Shown: in pieces, positions 1-8,595 of the stretch
Position numbering within the stretch: the stretch's first letter is position 1
Layout: every line of letters begins with the position of its first letter
Assembly (NCBI GenBank): GCA_900546615.1
Contig: URDJ01000005.1
Coordinates: 1-64,000, forward strand
Source: an uncultured Eubacteriales bacterium
GTDB taxonomy: Bacteria > Bacillota > Clostridia > Oscillospirales > Oscillospiraceae
Direction: 5' to 3'
Length of the DNA stretch: 64,000 nt
Notes under the pieces: model-generated
The model's input: only the letters and a program-made list of their open reading frames with translations
What the model was told of the DNA's origin: nothing
Database searches by the model: none
Program-made: the position numbers and the translations under genes

Positions 1-61
1 GTATGAACTCCCTTTTTATTTCCCTAAAGTGTTGCTCTTGATAGTATAATTCACCTTCAGA

Positions 62-95
62 GCAAAAGAGCACAGCCTGTTCAGGCTGTGCTCTT
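62..95 (-). terminator. Rho-independent terminator after the etf operon
   Basis: A 13-bp perfect inverted repeat (66-78 with 83-95, arm AAGAGCACAGCCT) with a 4-base loop lies just beyond the etfA stop. Read leftward, the stem runs into TTTTGCTC, a short U-rich tail. It fits the end of the leftward acyl-CoA operon. Bases 1-61 hold no gene that I can see. Confidence 0.75.
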
Positions 96-104
96 CCTTC
101 CGCC

Positions 105-1103
105 TTATTGGTTTTGTCTCTTGAGTTCCTCTATCAGCGCGGGGATGAAATTACGATAGTCATCCACTATGCCGAAGTGCGCGATGTCGAATATCGGCGC
201 ATCTGCCGCCTTGTTGACAGCTACTATGCACTCGGCGTTGCGCATGCCCAGCTGGTACTGCACGGAGCCGGAAATGGCGGCGTTGATGATGACCTTGGGC
301 GCCACGGTGACACCGCTCTGACCGATCTGCCGGTCGTGCTCCAGCCAGCCGCAGTCTACCAGAGGTCTGGACGAAGCCAACTGTCCACCCAGAAGCTCGG
401 CCAGCTCTCCGAGCATGGCCAGATCCTCCTGACTCTTGATTCCGCGGCCTCCTGCAACGACTACCGGCGCAGCGTCTATGGCCTCGTCCGCGCCCTCTGC
501 GCTCACGGTCTCTACCACAAGGTAGTCCAGGTCAGGCCGGACATCTACCTTTTCCTCGCGCAAGATCCCGGCCGAACCCGGGACGAGCTCCAAAGGCCTG
601 CATATCTGCGGATGCACCGTCACCATCTGCGGCCTGCGCTCAAGTATGGCAATGTGTGCGAGTATCTTGCCACCGTAGGCAGGCGTGGTCTGGCAGAACA
701 CTCCGTCGTCGTCGAAGCCTACGTCTATGGCGTCGGCCGTGAGGCCCGTGTCCAGCGATACCATGACTCGGGGAGCCAGGTCCCTGCCCAGCGGCGTCGC
801 TCCAAAGAGGACGATAGAGGGGCGGCCTCGCTGAGCCAGCTGTGTAAATGCTGCCTGATATGGCCGGGCGCTGTACTCCGCGAGCGCGTCATCCTCGGCA
901 AGTATAACCTCGTCTGCACCGTGGTCAAAAAGCTCCTGAGTCAGTGCGCGAACGCCGCTGCCCAGCAGCACGGCCGTTATCGTCTCTCCGCAGACGGCCT
1001 TGAGCTCTGCTGCCTTGGCCAGCAGCTCAAAAACCGTCGGGTGCAGCGTGCCGTGCTCCTGCTCGGCGAATACCCATATGCCCTTGTATTCTTCCTTTGC
1101 CAT
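105..1103 (-). CDS. etfA: Electron transfer flavoprotein, alpha subunit
   Basis: 332 residues, the normal EtfA length. The N-terminal half is the Etf alpha/beta domain. The C-terminal half is the FAD-binding domain, with GGRGIKSQED near residue 217 and the family signature around AAISGSVQYQLGM, where Tyr stands in place of the usual His after Gln. The protein binds FAD and, with EtfB, shuttles electrons between the acyl-CoA dehydrogenase and ferredoxin or NADH in the cytoplasm. The ATG at 1103 has a GAGGAGG site. It lies 12 bp after etfB and is the last gene of the leftward operon. Whether this Etf is electron-bifurcating, as in clostridial Bcd-Etf complexes, cannot be settled from sequence reading alone. 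Confidence 0.95.
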   Translation of the reverse strand: MAKEEYKGIWVFAEQEHGTLHPTVFELLAKAAELKAVCGETITAVLLGSGVRALTQELFDHGADEVILAEDDALAEYSARPYQAAFTQLAQRGRPSIVLFGATPLGRDLAPRVMVSLDTGLTADAIDVGFDDDGVFCQTTPAYGGKILAHIAILERRPQMVTVHPQICRPLELVPGSAGILREEKVDVRPDLDYLVVETVSAEGADEAIDAAPVVVAGGRGIKSQEDLAMLGELAELLGGQLASSRPLVDCGWLEHDRQIGQSGVTVAPKVIINAAISGSVQYQLGMRNAECIVAVNKAADAPIFDIAHFGIVDDYRNFIPALIEELKRQNQ

Positions 1104-1115
1104 TCTCTCGCCTCC

Positions 1116-1901
1116 TCAGATAAGGTGTCTGTCCCTGAGCGCCTCCACCAGTGCCTTGGCCATGTCGGAGGGGCTGCCGGACAGATATGTTGTGTCCGCG
1201 CTGAGCTTCTCGGGCTCAAACACTCTCTTTGTGCAGGAAGGCGAGCCAGGGACACCGGTCCTTGACGTGTCACAGCCGAGGTCGGCGGCGTTCCAGGTGG
1301 TCCGTGGCTTTTTGAGCGCGCGCATGATATTTATGGGCGTGGCATAGCGGGGCTTGTTGATGCTGCCGCAGACCGTCACAGCCGCGGGCAGCTTCACTCG
1401 GACCGTCTGGCGAACGGAGCCAAGCTCCCTTTCGCAGCGCGCCCAGCCGTCCTCGACCTCCAGCGCCGATACCAGCGTGACCTGGGGGATATCCAGGAAA
1501 GCGGCCGTAGCCGGGCCTGTCTGGGCGGTATCGCCGTCCACGGCGTGGCGGCCGAAAATGAGAAGGTCAAAGCCGCCTATCTTCTCCGCAGCCTTTGATA
1601 GGACGTACGAGGTGGCCAGCGTGTCCGCACCGCCGAAGGCACGGTCGGAGAGCAGATACGCCTCGTCGCAGCCCATGGCCAGCGCTTTTTTGAGCGCCTC
1701 CTCGGCCTGCGGCGGTCCCATCGTAACCGCCGCCACGGTGCCGCCGTGCGCCTCGCGCAGCTGCAGCGCCGCCTCTACGGCGTTGGCGTCGAGGGGGTTG
1801 AGCATGCTCTTGACTCCTTCGCGGCAAAGGTTCCCGGTCTTGGGGTCGAGCTTGACGTCGTCCGTATCCGGGACCTGCTTTACAAACACTATTATTTTCA
1901 T
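1116..1901 (-). CDS. etfB: Electron transfer flavoprotein, beta subunit
   Basis: 261 residues beginning MKIIVFVKQVPDT, the canonical EtfB amino terminus. I therefore choose the ATG at 1901 rather than the GTG two codons upstream at 1907. The region HAVDGDTAQTGPATAAFL matches the AMP/NAD-binding part of the family. It pairs with EtfA to form the flavoprotein that accepts electrons from, or gives them to, the acyl-CoA dehydrogenase encoded immediately upstream. The start lies 3 bp after that gene's stop, so the two are probably translationally coupled. Confidence 0.95.
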   Translation of the reverse strand: MKIIVFVKQVPDTDDVKLDPKTGNLCREGVKSMLNPLDANAVEAALQLREAHGGTVAAVTMGPPQAEEALKKALAMGCDEAYLLSDRAFGGADTLATSYVLSKAAEKIGGFDLLIFGRHAVDGDTAQTGPATAAFLDIPQVTLVSALEVEDGWARCERELGSVRQTVRVKLPAAVTVCGSINKPRYATPINIMRALKKPRTTWNAADLGCDTSRTGVPGSPSCTKRVFEPEKLSADTTYLSGSPSDMAKALVEALRDRHLI

Positions 1902-1903
1902 GC

Positions 1904-3043
1904 TCACTTCACGCCCATCCAGCCGGAGATGACCATGCGCTGCACTTCGCTGGTGCCCTCATAGATCTCTGTGACCTTGGCGTCGCGCATCATGCGCTCG
2001 ACGGGGTAGTCCTTGGTGTAGCCGTAGCCGCCGCAGAGCTGGACAGCGCGGTTGGTGACATAGGACGCGGTCTCGGAAGCAAACAGCTTGGCCATAGCGG
2101 CAAGGTGCGTGTAGGGCCGGCCCTCCTGCTCAGCGGCTGCCGCGCGCCAGACCAGCATCCGTGCGGCATCCGTACGGGTCTGCATGTCGGCAAGGGTGAA
2201 CTGGGTGTTCTGGAACTGGGAGATCCTGCGGCCGAACTGGATGCGCTCCCTTGTGAACTTGACAGCCTCGTCGATGGCGCCCTGGGCGATTCCCACAGCC
2301 TGTGCACCAACGCCGATGCGGCCGCCGTCCAGCGTGGCCATGGCTATCTTGAAGCCCTTGCCCTCGGCGCCGAGGCGGTTCTCCACGGGTACGTGGACAT
2401 TGTCGAACACCAGCTCGCAGGTGGAGGAGGCGCGCAGGCCCATCTTGTTCTCGGGCTTGCCCATGGTGAATCCGGGCATGTCGCGCTCGAGGATGAAGGC
2501 GGTTATGCCCCTGGTGCCCTGCTCCTTGTCGGTCATGGCGAACACGATGAACACGTCCGCGGCGCCGGCGTTGGTGATGAAAACCTTGTTGCCGTTGAGA
2601 ATATAGTGGTCGCCCTCGAGTACCGCAGTGCTCTTCTGCATAGAGGCATCGGTACCCGCACTGGGCTCGGTCAGGGCGAAGGCGCCGAGCTTCTGTCCGC
2701 TTGCGAGGGGCTTGAGATACTTCTCCTTCTGCTCCTCAGTGCCGAAGGTCATTATCGGCCAGCAGCACAGGGAGGTATGCGCAGAGAGAATGATGCCCGT
2801 GGTCGCGCACACCTTGGAGAGCTCCTCTACGGCCAGGACATAGCCAAGCTGGTCCACGCCGCTGCCTCCAAGCTCCTCAGGGATGGGCAGACCCATCATG
2901 CCCATCTCCGCCATCTTCTGTACGGTTTCAGTGGGAAAACGCTCGGTCTCGTCAAGCTCCTTGGCCAGGGGCTTTACCTCGTTTTCGGCAAATTCGCGGA
3001 AGGTCTGCTGAAGCTGGATGTGCTCCTCAGAGAGATTAAACAT
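1904..3043 (-). CDS. Acyl-CoA dehydrogenase (butyryl-CoA dehydrogenase type)
   Basis: 379 residues, typical of short/medium-chain acyl-CoA dehydrogenases. Visible parts are the N-terminal helical domain, the FAD/substrate segment with FALTEPSAGTDAS near residue 125, and the C-terminal signature CGGYGYTKDYPVERMMRD. This is followed by EIYEGTSE, whose first Glu of EGTSE is the usual catalytic base. It reduces or forms the alpha,beta double bond of an acyl-CoA using FAD and passes electrons to EtfAB, encoded next. A GAAAGGA site precedes the ATG. A TGAAT-N4-RTTCA operator lies 29 bp upstream, so this gene begins its own TetR-controlled transcription unit. The exact acyl substrate is not readable. 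Confidence 0.93.
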   Translation of the reverse strand: MFNLSEEHIQLQQTFREFAENEVKPLAKELDETERFPTETVQKMAEMGMMGLPIPEELGGSGVDQLGYVLAVEELSKVCATTGIILSAHTSLCCWPIMTFGTEEQKEKYLKPLASGQKLGAFALTEPSAGTDASMQKSTAVLEGDHYILNGNKVFITNAGAADVFIVFAMTDKEQGTRGITAFILERDMPGFTMGKPENKMGLRASSTCELVFDNVHVPVENRLGAEGKGFKIAMATLDGGRIGVGAQAVGIAQGAIDEAVKFTRERIQFGRRISQFQNTQFTLADMQTRTDAARMLVWRAAAAEQEGRPYTHLAAMAKLFASETASYVTNRAVQLCGGYGYTKDYPVERMMRDAKVTEIYEGTSEVQRMVISGWMGVK

Positions 3044-3071
3044 GGCTTTTCTGTCCTTTCTCGTATTAATA

Positions 3072-3085
3072 TGAATGGCTGTTCA
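3072..3085. promoter_or_regulatory. Putative TetR operator upstream of the acyl-CoA dehydrogenase gene
   Basis: TGAATGGCTGTTCA matches the TGAAT-N4-RTTCA core also found at 13780-13793 and 13937-13952, each time just ahead of a gene of the acyl-CoA locus. The likely ligand is the TetR-family protein encoded at 4166-4876. The rest of the gap (3044-3152) contains a GC-rich hairpin at 3105-3138. Confidence 0.55.
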
Positions 3086-3152
3086 GTTTTTTGCTTTTAG
3101 AATTGGGCGCGCTGAGGGCAGGGGCCCGTTACGCGCCCGTTTTTACTGTGTT

Positions 3153-4163
3153 TCAGAAAAAGCTGCGAAGTTCGTAGATGAATTCATCCTCATGGTCGAG
3201 CATGCAGCCGTGACCGCCGGGTATGACCGCCTCATGATAACTGCCTCCGTTGGCGCTGTACTTGTCGAGTACGAAACGCGTCTGGCTCAGCATAGGCTGC
3301 GGCGGACAAATGTCCTCGCCGGGGTAGCCGGGCACGAGTCCGGCCTTGCCGAGGAACGCAAGGTCGCAGGCGCTGTTGTCTGAGACCATGAGATCCTGCT
3401 CTCCGCGTATCCAAAGAATGGGCGGCTTGTTGGGAATATCAGCCAGGCCACTGAGGTCGCACCAATTGGGAGCCATGGTGTTGCAGATACCCTTGTCACC
3501 GGCCACGACGAAAGGCCAGCTGCCGCACGTTGCCGAATTGCCGGGGTAAAGTCCGTCACCCACGCGTGTGGTCAGCACGCTGTCAATGAATTTTTCTCTG
3601 AGAGCCGGCTCAATTTGATAGCTCGGTACGACATAGATGGTGTCTATGACGGAGCCCACGAAAGCCCGGTCTCCCGCCTGAAGCGCGGCAATGAGCTGGG
3701 CATTTGCGCAGCCGGCGCCGCTGGCGAGGCCGAGGGGTTCGAGCTTCTTGCCATCCGCGCCGTAGGTGCCGCCGAAGCCAAAGGGTGAAAGCGGGGATTG
3801 CAGCACGATGGCCTCCAGCCGTTCGCTGTGGTCTATGGCGTACTGCATGGCAACGCCGCCGCCCATGGACCAGCCGAGTATGGAGAATTTGTCCCAGCCC
3901 AGAGCTTCAACCAGCTCGTGGATATCGTCGGAGAAATCACGCATGCCGCGGGTCGCATCCACCGGAAGCGTGTCGCTGCCTCCGAAGCAGCGAAGGTCGG
4001 GGGCGACCATAAAGAATTCGCCCTCCAGCCGTTCCATGAGCGGCTCGTAAAAAGCTGAGGAAGATGCGTTGCCGTGGATGAGCAGAAGCTTGCGCGCGCC
4101 GGGCGTGCCATGGACCCGGCAGGCGGTGGTAAGCCTGGAGGTAGTTATAGTTTTGATCTCCAT
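3153..4163 (-). CDS. Alpha/beta hydrolase (336 aa)
   Basis: A full alpha/beta-hydrolase fold is visible: HGNASSS oxyanion segment near residue 30, nucleophile elbow GWSMGG near residue 105, acidic residue in GEQDLMVSD near 245, and histidine in GGHGCM near 320. The long middle insert (SPFGFGGTYGADGKKL onward) is probably the lid. It cleaves an ester, thioester or C-C bond; the substrate is unknown. The ATG has an AAAGGAG site and begins 2 bp after the TetR gene, so the regulator and hydrolase are co-transcribed. It is not closely similar to the second hydrolase at 4971-5786. Confidence 0.85.
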   Translation of the reverse strand: MEIKTITTSRLTTACRVHGTPGARKLLLIHGNASSSAFYEPLMERLEGEFFMVAPDLRCFGGSDTLPVDATRGMRDFSDDIHELVEALGWDKFSILGWSMGGGVAMQYAIDHSERLEAIVLQSPLSPFGFGGTYGADGKKLEPLGLASGAGCANAQLIAALQAGDRAFVGSVIDTIYVVPSYQIEPALREKFIDSVLTTRVGDGLYPGNSATCGSWPFVVAGDKGICNTMAPNWCDLSGLADIPNKPPILWIRGEQDLMVSDNSACDLAFLGKAGLVPGYPGEDICPPQPMLSQTRFVLDKYSANGGSYHEAVIPGGHGCMLDHEDEFIYELRSFF

Positions 4164-4165
4164 AG

Positions 4166-4876
4166 TTACTCCTTTGCTGCGCTGGGGTCCTCCTCGCCGA
4201 GAAAATCGAAGTCGACCTCCACGCGAAAATCCATGTTTTTCTTTTGTTCCGTGTCCACTTCGCGCAGCTGTGGCATATCTCCTGTAAACATGCCGCCTTC
4301 GAGCACCTTCATAACCTCGTCTGTGATGCGGTCAAAGTCTACGCCGCTCTTTTCAAACATACCGTACTTGAGACCGACAAAGTTGGAGATGCCCATGAGC
4401 ATATATGCCAGCACTTCGCTGTCGATATCGCGCACCTCGCCCTTTTTCTTGCCGCTGTTTATGCTGCGCATATAGGACTTACAGAAGTTCTCGTAATACT
4501 CCGTGAAGAGCTTGCGGTCCACATAGAGCGATTCCCAGATGATGTTGTACATGTAGGGGTTCTTCGCGATGAACTCCAGCCAGGCCCGGATACCTGCGCG
4601 TTCCGCGCTGCGTCTGTCTGGACAGCCCGAGGTCTTTATGGACATTTCTTTCCTAATCCTATGGCTGAATTGAAGCAGCAGGTATCGGTAGAGGCTGAGC
4701 TTGCTGTCGAAGTAAACGTAAAAGGTTCCCGCGGCCACACCCGCAAGCTGGGTTATGTCCGCGATGTTTGCCCCGTAATAGCCACGCTCATAGATAAGCT
4801 GAGTTGCGGCGGAAAGGATGCTGTTGAGCGTGTCTACGCCCTTTTTTGTCCGAGGTATTTTCAATAAGTCAGTCAT
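4166..4876 (-). CDS. TetR/AcrR-family transcriptional regulator
   Basis: 236 residues. The N-terminal TetR helix-turn-helix is plain (ILSAATQLIYERGYYGANI, then AGVAAGTFYVYF at about residues 40-52). The rest is a helical ligand-binding domain. The frame is open upstream into the next gene, but the ATG at 4876 has GGAGG six bases before it and gives a normal TetR start, so I use that one. It sits inside the acyl-CoA locus. Inferred role: a FadR-like repressor binding the TGAAT-N4-RTTCA sites at 3072, 13780 and 13937 and released by an acyl-CoA intermediate. Confidence 0.9.
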   Translation of the reverse strand: MTDLLKIPRTKKGVDTLNSILSAATQLIYERGYYGANIADITQLAGVAAGTFYVYFDSKLSLYRYLLLQFSHRIRKEMSIKTSGCPDRRSAERAGIRAWLEFIAKNPYMYNIIWESLYVDRKLFTEYYENFCKSYMRSINSGKKKGEVRDIDSEVLAYMLMGISNFVGLKYGMFEKSGVDFDRITDEVMKVLEGGMFTGDMPQLREVDTEQKKNMDFRVEVDFDFLGEEDPSAAKE

Positions 4877-4970
4877 GATTGCCTCCGCATAATCCGTGCT
4901 GAATTTATTTTGATTATACGCCGCACGGGCCCTGCTTTCAATCGCTGTTTTCTGAAAATACCCTGTCCGG

Positions 4971-5786
4971 TCAGACGATGCTGAATTTGTCTTTGACTGT
5001 GTTCGCAAAACCAAGTATGAGGCTGGTGAACAGCAGCGGCTGCTCATACATGGAAGCATGGCCGCTGTTTTGTATGACCAGGTAGTGGCTGTCCCTGATG
5101 TTCCGCGCAAGGAACTGCTGCTCCTCTATCGGTGTCAGGTAGTCCTGCTGGCAGGAGACGATGAGCACGGGGCAGGTAACTCTATCCAGCCTGTCGCGGA
5201 CGTCATAATTAGATGAGCTGTTCGTAAGGCGTATCATCGACTGGATGAATGCCTGGTTGTTGAAGATGGGGACGAGCAGCTCACGCCGACGCTCCATCCA
5301 ATCGTTGTGCTTGATAAAGAAACTGGGTGAGTATATGACGGGGATGGAAGTGTAGTAATAGCTCTCCCCGTCCCCGGCGGCGAGGTTCCAGGCCTTGCCG
5401 ACATCGTTAAGCCAGGCTCCGGTGGCGGCTGTGGCGTTGAAGAGCATGAGCCGCTCGACGCGTTCCGGGTGCTCTATGGCATACTCGAGGCCTATCTCGC
5501 TGCCATAGGAGATGCCGGCTATGCAGACCTTGTCGAGTCCCAGATGGTCCAGCAGTGCGTGAACCAGCCGTATCTGTACGGAGTGGTCATAGGGCTCTGT
5601 CATCTTCGCACTGCGGCCCTGGTCGAGCATGTCGAGGAGGATGAGCTGATTCTGGGCGGAAAGCGGTTCCACGAATTCGGCCCAGCTGCCGCAGGACATC
5701 ATAATGCCGTTCAGCAGCAGCAACGGACGGCCCTCGCCATGCAGCTCGTAATATATCTGCTTTCCTTCAAATATGAATTCCGCCAT
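4971..5786 (-). CDS. Alpha/beta hydrolase (271 aa)
   Basis: Compact alpha/beta hydrolase with oxyanion segment LLLNGIMMSCGSW near residue 25, nucleophile elbow GISYGSE near residue 100, acid in SCQQDYLTP near 215, and histidine in NSGHASMYEQP near 245. The length and GxSYGS elbow resemble 3-oxoadipate enol-lactonase or meta-cleavage-product hydrolase relatives, but no specific function can be assigned. The start codon overlaps the CoA-transferase stop (ATGA at 5786), showing translational coupling. It is therefore likely part of the same catabolic route, perhaps hydrolysing a CoA thioester or ring-cleavage product. Confidence 0.85.
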   Translation of the reverse strand: MAEFIFEGKQIYYELHGEGRPLLLLNGIMMSCGSWAEFVEPLSAQNQLILLDMLDQGRSAKMTEPYDHSVQIRLVHALLDHLGLDKVCIAGISYGSEIGLEYAIEHPERVERLMLFNATAATGAWLNDVGKAWNLAAGDGESYYYTSIPVIYSPSFFIKHNDWMERRRELLVPIFNNQAFIQSMIRLTNSSSNYDVRDRLDRVTCPVLIVSCQQDYLTPIEEQQFLARNIRDSHYLVIQNSGHASMYEQPLLFTSLILGFANTVKDKFSIV

Positions 5787-7099
5787 CAGCGCTTACCTAT
5801 GATGCCGCAGGCGAGCGCCTGGTCCCAAAGCTCGTCCCTGAACTCGGGGTGGGCGATGCTGATGAGCGCCTCCACCCTCTGCCTGATGTTCGTACCGCGC
5901 AGGTCAGCCGCGCCGTACTCGGTGATGACGATATCGACATCGTTTCTCGAGAGACTGACTGCCGCACCGCGCTGGAGCTGGGCTACGATTTTGGACACCT
6001 CGTGCCTCTCCCCGGTGGTCTTGTCCTTCACCATTGCGGTGGAGTAGAGCGCTATGATGGAGCGGCCGCCCTTGGACATTTGCGCGCCGACCGCCGTATC
6101 GGACTGGCCGCCAGTGCCGGAAAACTGCCGCGAGCCTATAGACTCCGAGGCACACTGGCCGGTAAGGTCCACCTCAAGGCTGGTGTTGATGGAAATCTGG
6201 TTGTCATTCTGCGCAATGACGTAGGGGTCGTTTACCCAGGCTCCATCGTAGAGCGCCACACCCTGGTTGTGGTCCGCGAAGTCGTAGAGCTCCTGCGTGC
6301 CAAGTATCATGGTGGCCACCATCTGGCCGCGGTTTATCTGCTTGCGCTTGTTTGTGATGACACCCATCTTGACAAGCTCAGCCATTCCGCTGGTTATGAG
6401 CTCCGTGTGCACGCCGAGGTCGTTCTTCTCCTTGAGGAACTCCGCGACGGCGTTGGGTATGCCGCCTATGCCGAGCTGGATGCAGGCCCCGTCCGGTACA
6501 TACCCTGCTATCAGGCGTCCTATGCTCATGTCCTTCTCGTTGGAGGGTATGTCGGGGACAACGGGCACGGGGTAATCGGCCTCGATAAGATAGTCCACCT
6601 CGGAGCAATGGACGACATGGTCACCGTAGACGAAGGGGTAGTTGGGGTTGATCTCAAGTATGGCGATGTCCGCGGCCTCTATCATGCGGCGCTCATAGGT
6701 ATTGGAAGTGGACAGGGAGATATAGCCGTTCTTGTCGGGCATCGAGGCAGCGCCTACGTAGATGTTCGGCCTGTTGCGGTAGAGCCACTTAGTGGCGGCA
6801 AGGTGGAGGTGATTGGGGATGAACGCCATGTTGCCCTGTTCGTGCGCACGCCGCATGGCAGGCGCGTAAAACCAACCGTCAACAGAAAAGGTATCCGTAT
6901 ACTCAGGCTTGTAGAATTCGCAGGAGTGGGTAGGATTGCAGTTTACTATCTTGACGTCCCTGACGCTGCCCGTCAGGGTGTGGATGTTCTCCATGAAGAG
7001 TCCCGCCTCGCTTGCGCCGAGGCCGGTGACTATGGTATCGCCGCTCTTGACGAGTGAGAGGGCCTTTTCAAGGGAGATGATTTTGGAAGTGTAGTCCAT
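5786..7099 (-). CDS. Acetyl-CoA hydrolase/4-hydroxybutyrate CoA-transferase family protein
   Basis: 437 residues, family-typical. The motif LGIGGIPNAVAEFL near residue 215, the following HTELIT segment where the family's catalytic Glu is expected, the Gly-rich SGTGGQSD loop near 330 and the C-terminal TEYGAADLRG mark it as a CoA-transferase of the 4-hydroxybutyrate/butyrate:acetate type. It would activate an imported carboxylate by moving CoA from acetyl-CoA or another acyl-CoA. I start at the ATG at 7099 because GGAGGA sits eight bases before it; an in-frame ATG at 7114 lacks a site. It follows the Liv-type transporter genes, which fits activation of the transported acid. Confidence 0.9.
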   Translation of the reverse strand: MDYTSKIISLEKALSLVKSGDTIVTGLGASEAGLFMENIHTLTGSVRDVKIVNCNPTHSCEFYKPEYTDTFSVDGWFYAPAMRRAHEQGNMAFIPNHLHLAATKWLYRNRPNIYVGAASMPDKNGYISLSTSNTYERRMIEAADIAILEINPNYPFVYGDHVVHCSEVDYLIEADYPVPVVPDIPSNEKDMSIGRLIAGYVPDGACIQLGIGGIPNAVAEFLKEKNDLGVHTELITSGMAELVKMGVITNKRKQINRGQMVATMILGTQELYDFADHNQGVALYDGAWVNDPYVIAQNDNQISINTSLEVDLTGQCASESIGSRQFSGTGGQSDTAVGAQMSKGGRSIIALYSTAMVKDKTTGERHEVSKIVAQLQRGAAVSLSRNDVDIVITEYGAADLRGTNIRQRVEALISIAHPEFRDELWDQALACGIIGKR

Positions 7100-7121
7100 G
7101 AGCCATTCCTCCATTGATATG

Positions 7122-7145
7122 CAGGCGGCCGGCGACGGCCGCCTG
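7122..7145. other. Strong hairpin between binding-protein and CoA-transferase genes
   Basis: Perfect 10-bp stem (7122-7131 with 7136-7145) closing a 4-base loop, without a U-tract on either strand. Hairpins of this type after a solute-binding-protein gene often protect the upstream mRNA and damp expression of the next gene. That role is inferred here. Confidence 0.5.
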
Positions 7146-7164
7146 TACTCAGATTAAATCACAG

Positions 7165-8556
7165 TCAGCCGATGGCGGCAAGCACGTCGTCGAGCGGCAT
7201 GATAGGACTGACAAGCTGCAGCTCGTAGTAGCCGCTCTCACCGGGTTCGAGGGAGATGGTGTTGAGCGCGAGCGAGGTGACGGCCAGTCTGTCGCCATTC
7301 GCAAAGTTGATGGTGCCGCCCATAGGCAGATGGAACTCGGTGGACTCCATGATGTCGTTGAAGTTGGCCCAGTTGAGCTCAAGGCCGCTCTCGTCAAGGG
7401 CGGTCAGCGCCTGAACAAAGATGTTGCCCGCTATGTAACCAGCCATGGCATAGGAGTTGAGGGCGTAATCGTCGCCGGAGCCGCCGTTCTCAAGCTCCCA
7501 GGCGTTCATGGCGCCGTAGAAGGTGAGATAGTCGTTCATGCCGGCCTCGGTGCTGGTGTCGAGCCAGGCGGTGGAGTAGACCCTGCGCTCAGCAGTAACG
7601 GAGCCGTTCTCGACAAATGCGCCGAGGGTGACCGCGGAGGCGTTCACATAGGAGGTGATGACGTCCGCATTATAGTCGGCGTCGCGCATGGAAGCCATCA
7701 GGGTGGCGAGCGGGACCTGGTTCATGCAGGCGATAACAACGTCGCAGCCGTTGTTCTTGAGGACGTTGACCGCGGCGGAATAGTCGGTGGCGGCGGCGTC
7801 CACATCCTGGTAAATTATCTCGTCGTCCAGAGTCTCAGCCTGCTTCTTCACGCCGTAGACAAGGCCGGTACCAGCGTCGTCGGTGGTGGCTATGACGCCT
7901 ATCTTGGTGGCTCCAAGACCGAGGCCGTCATCAGCGGGGGCAACTGCGCGGGCGAGCAGCACGCGGCCCTCGGAGTTGTAAATGGGCTGCACGGGATAGA
8001 TGACCTTGTCGTTGCCGGTGGCTCCCTCCTGATACAGGTCCTCGATGCCGGTGGCGGCATAGACCATGGGGATGCCCATTTCCTTCAGGTAATCGAGGGT
8101 AGCGGCAACGGTGTTGGTGCCGAAGTGACCGACGATGGCGAAGACCTTGTCGGTCTCGACCAGGGTCTTGGTGTAGGTCAGGCCCTGAGCGGCGTCGAAG
8201 CCGTCGTCATAGTGGATAAGCTCGATGCTCTTGCCCTGGAAGCCGCCGTTGTCGTTGTAGGCCTTGAACGCAGCCTCGAGTCCGGCATTGAAGGGCACGC
8301 CGACGGTGGCATAACTGCCGGTGGTAGCGGCGGTGTTGCCAACGTAGATGGTGCTGTCATCCACGCCCTGAACGTCGACGAAGGGGGTATAGGCCCCGTC
8401 GGAGCTGCCGCTGTCCGGGGCTTCGCTGGCGGCAGGGGCATCGCTGCCGGCAGGGGCCTCCGAGGGAGTGCCCGCCGGACTGTTGGTCAGGCCGGAACAG
8501 GCCGCAAGGGAGAGGCAGAGCGCCATCGCAAGGATGAGTGCCAGTGTCTTTTTCAT
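7165..8556 (-). CDS. livK: Liv-type ABC transporter substrate-binding lipoprotein
   Basis: 463 residues. Signal peptide with lipobox LAAC (Cys20), then a Gly/Ala/Ser/Asp-rich linker, then a periplasmic-binding fold of the leucine/LIVAT family (TIYVGNTAATTGSYATVGVPF at the start of the mature domain). It captures a substrate outside the cell and delivers it to LivHM. The family handles branched-chain amino acids but also carboxylates, amides and aromatic acids. The downstream CoA-transferase and acyl-CoA enzymes suggest a carboxylic acid rather than leucine. A GAAGGAG site precedes the ATG. Confidence 0.9.
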   Translation of the reverse strand: MKKTLALILAMALCLSLAACSGLTNSPAGTPSEAPAGSDAPAASEAPDSGSSDGAYTPFVDVQGVDDSTIYVGNTAATTGSYATVGVPFNAGLEAAFKAYNDNGGFQGKSIELIHYDDGFDAAQGLTYTKTLVETDKVFAIVGHFGTNTVAATLDYLKEMGIPMVYAATGIEDLYQEGATGNDKVIYPVQPIYNSEGRVLLARAVAPADDGLGLGATKIGVIATTDDAGTGLVYGVKKQAETLDDEIIYQDVDAAATDYSAAVNVLKNNGCDVVIACMNQVPLATLMASMRDADYNADVITSYVNASAVTLGAFVENGSVTAERRVYSTAWLDTSTEAGMNDYLTFYGAMNAWELENGGSGDDYALNSYAMAGYIAGNIFVQALTALDESGLELNWANFNDIMESTEFHLPMGGTINFANGDRLAVTSLALNTISLEPGESGYYELQLVSPIMPLDDVLAAIG

Positions 8557-8595
8557 TTTAAATTCTCCTTCTTTATCAAGTTCCGCGCACGCGGT

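Noticed and set aside
3105..3143. GC hairpin GGGCGCG/CGCGCCC followed by GTTTTT on the plus strand
   Set aside because: Looks like a terminator only for rightward transcripts, and no rightward gene ends there; the hydrolase it follows is on the other strand, where no U-tract exists.
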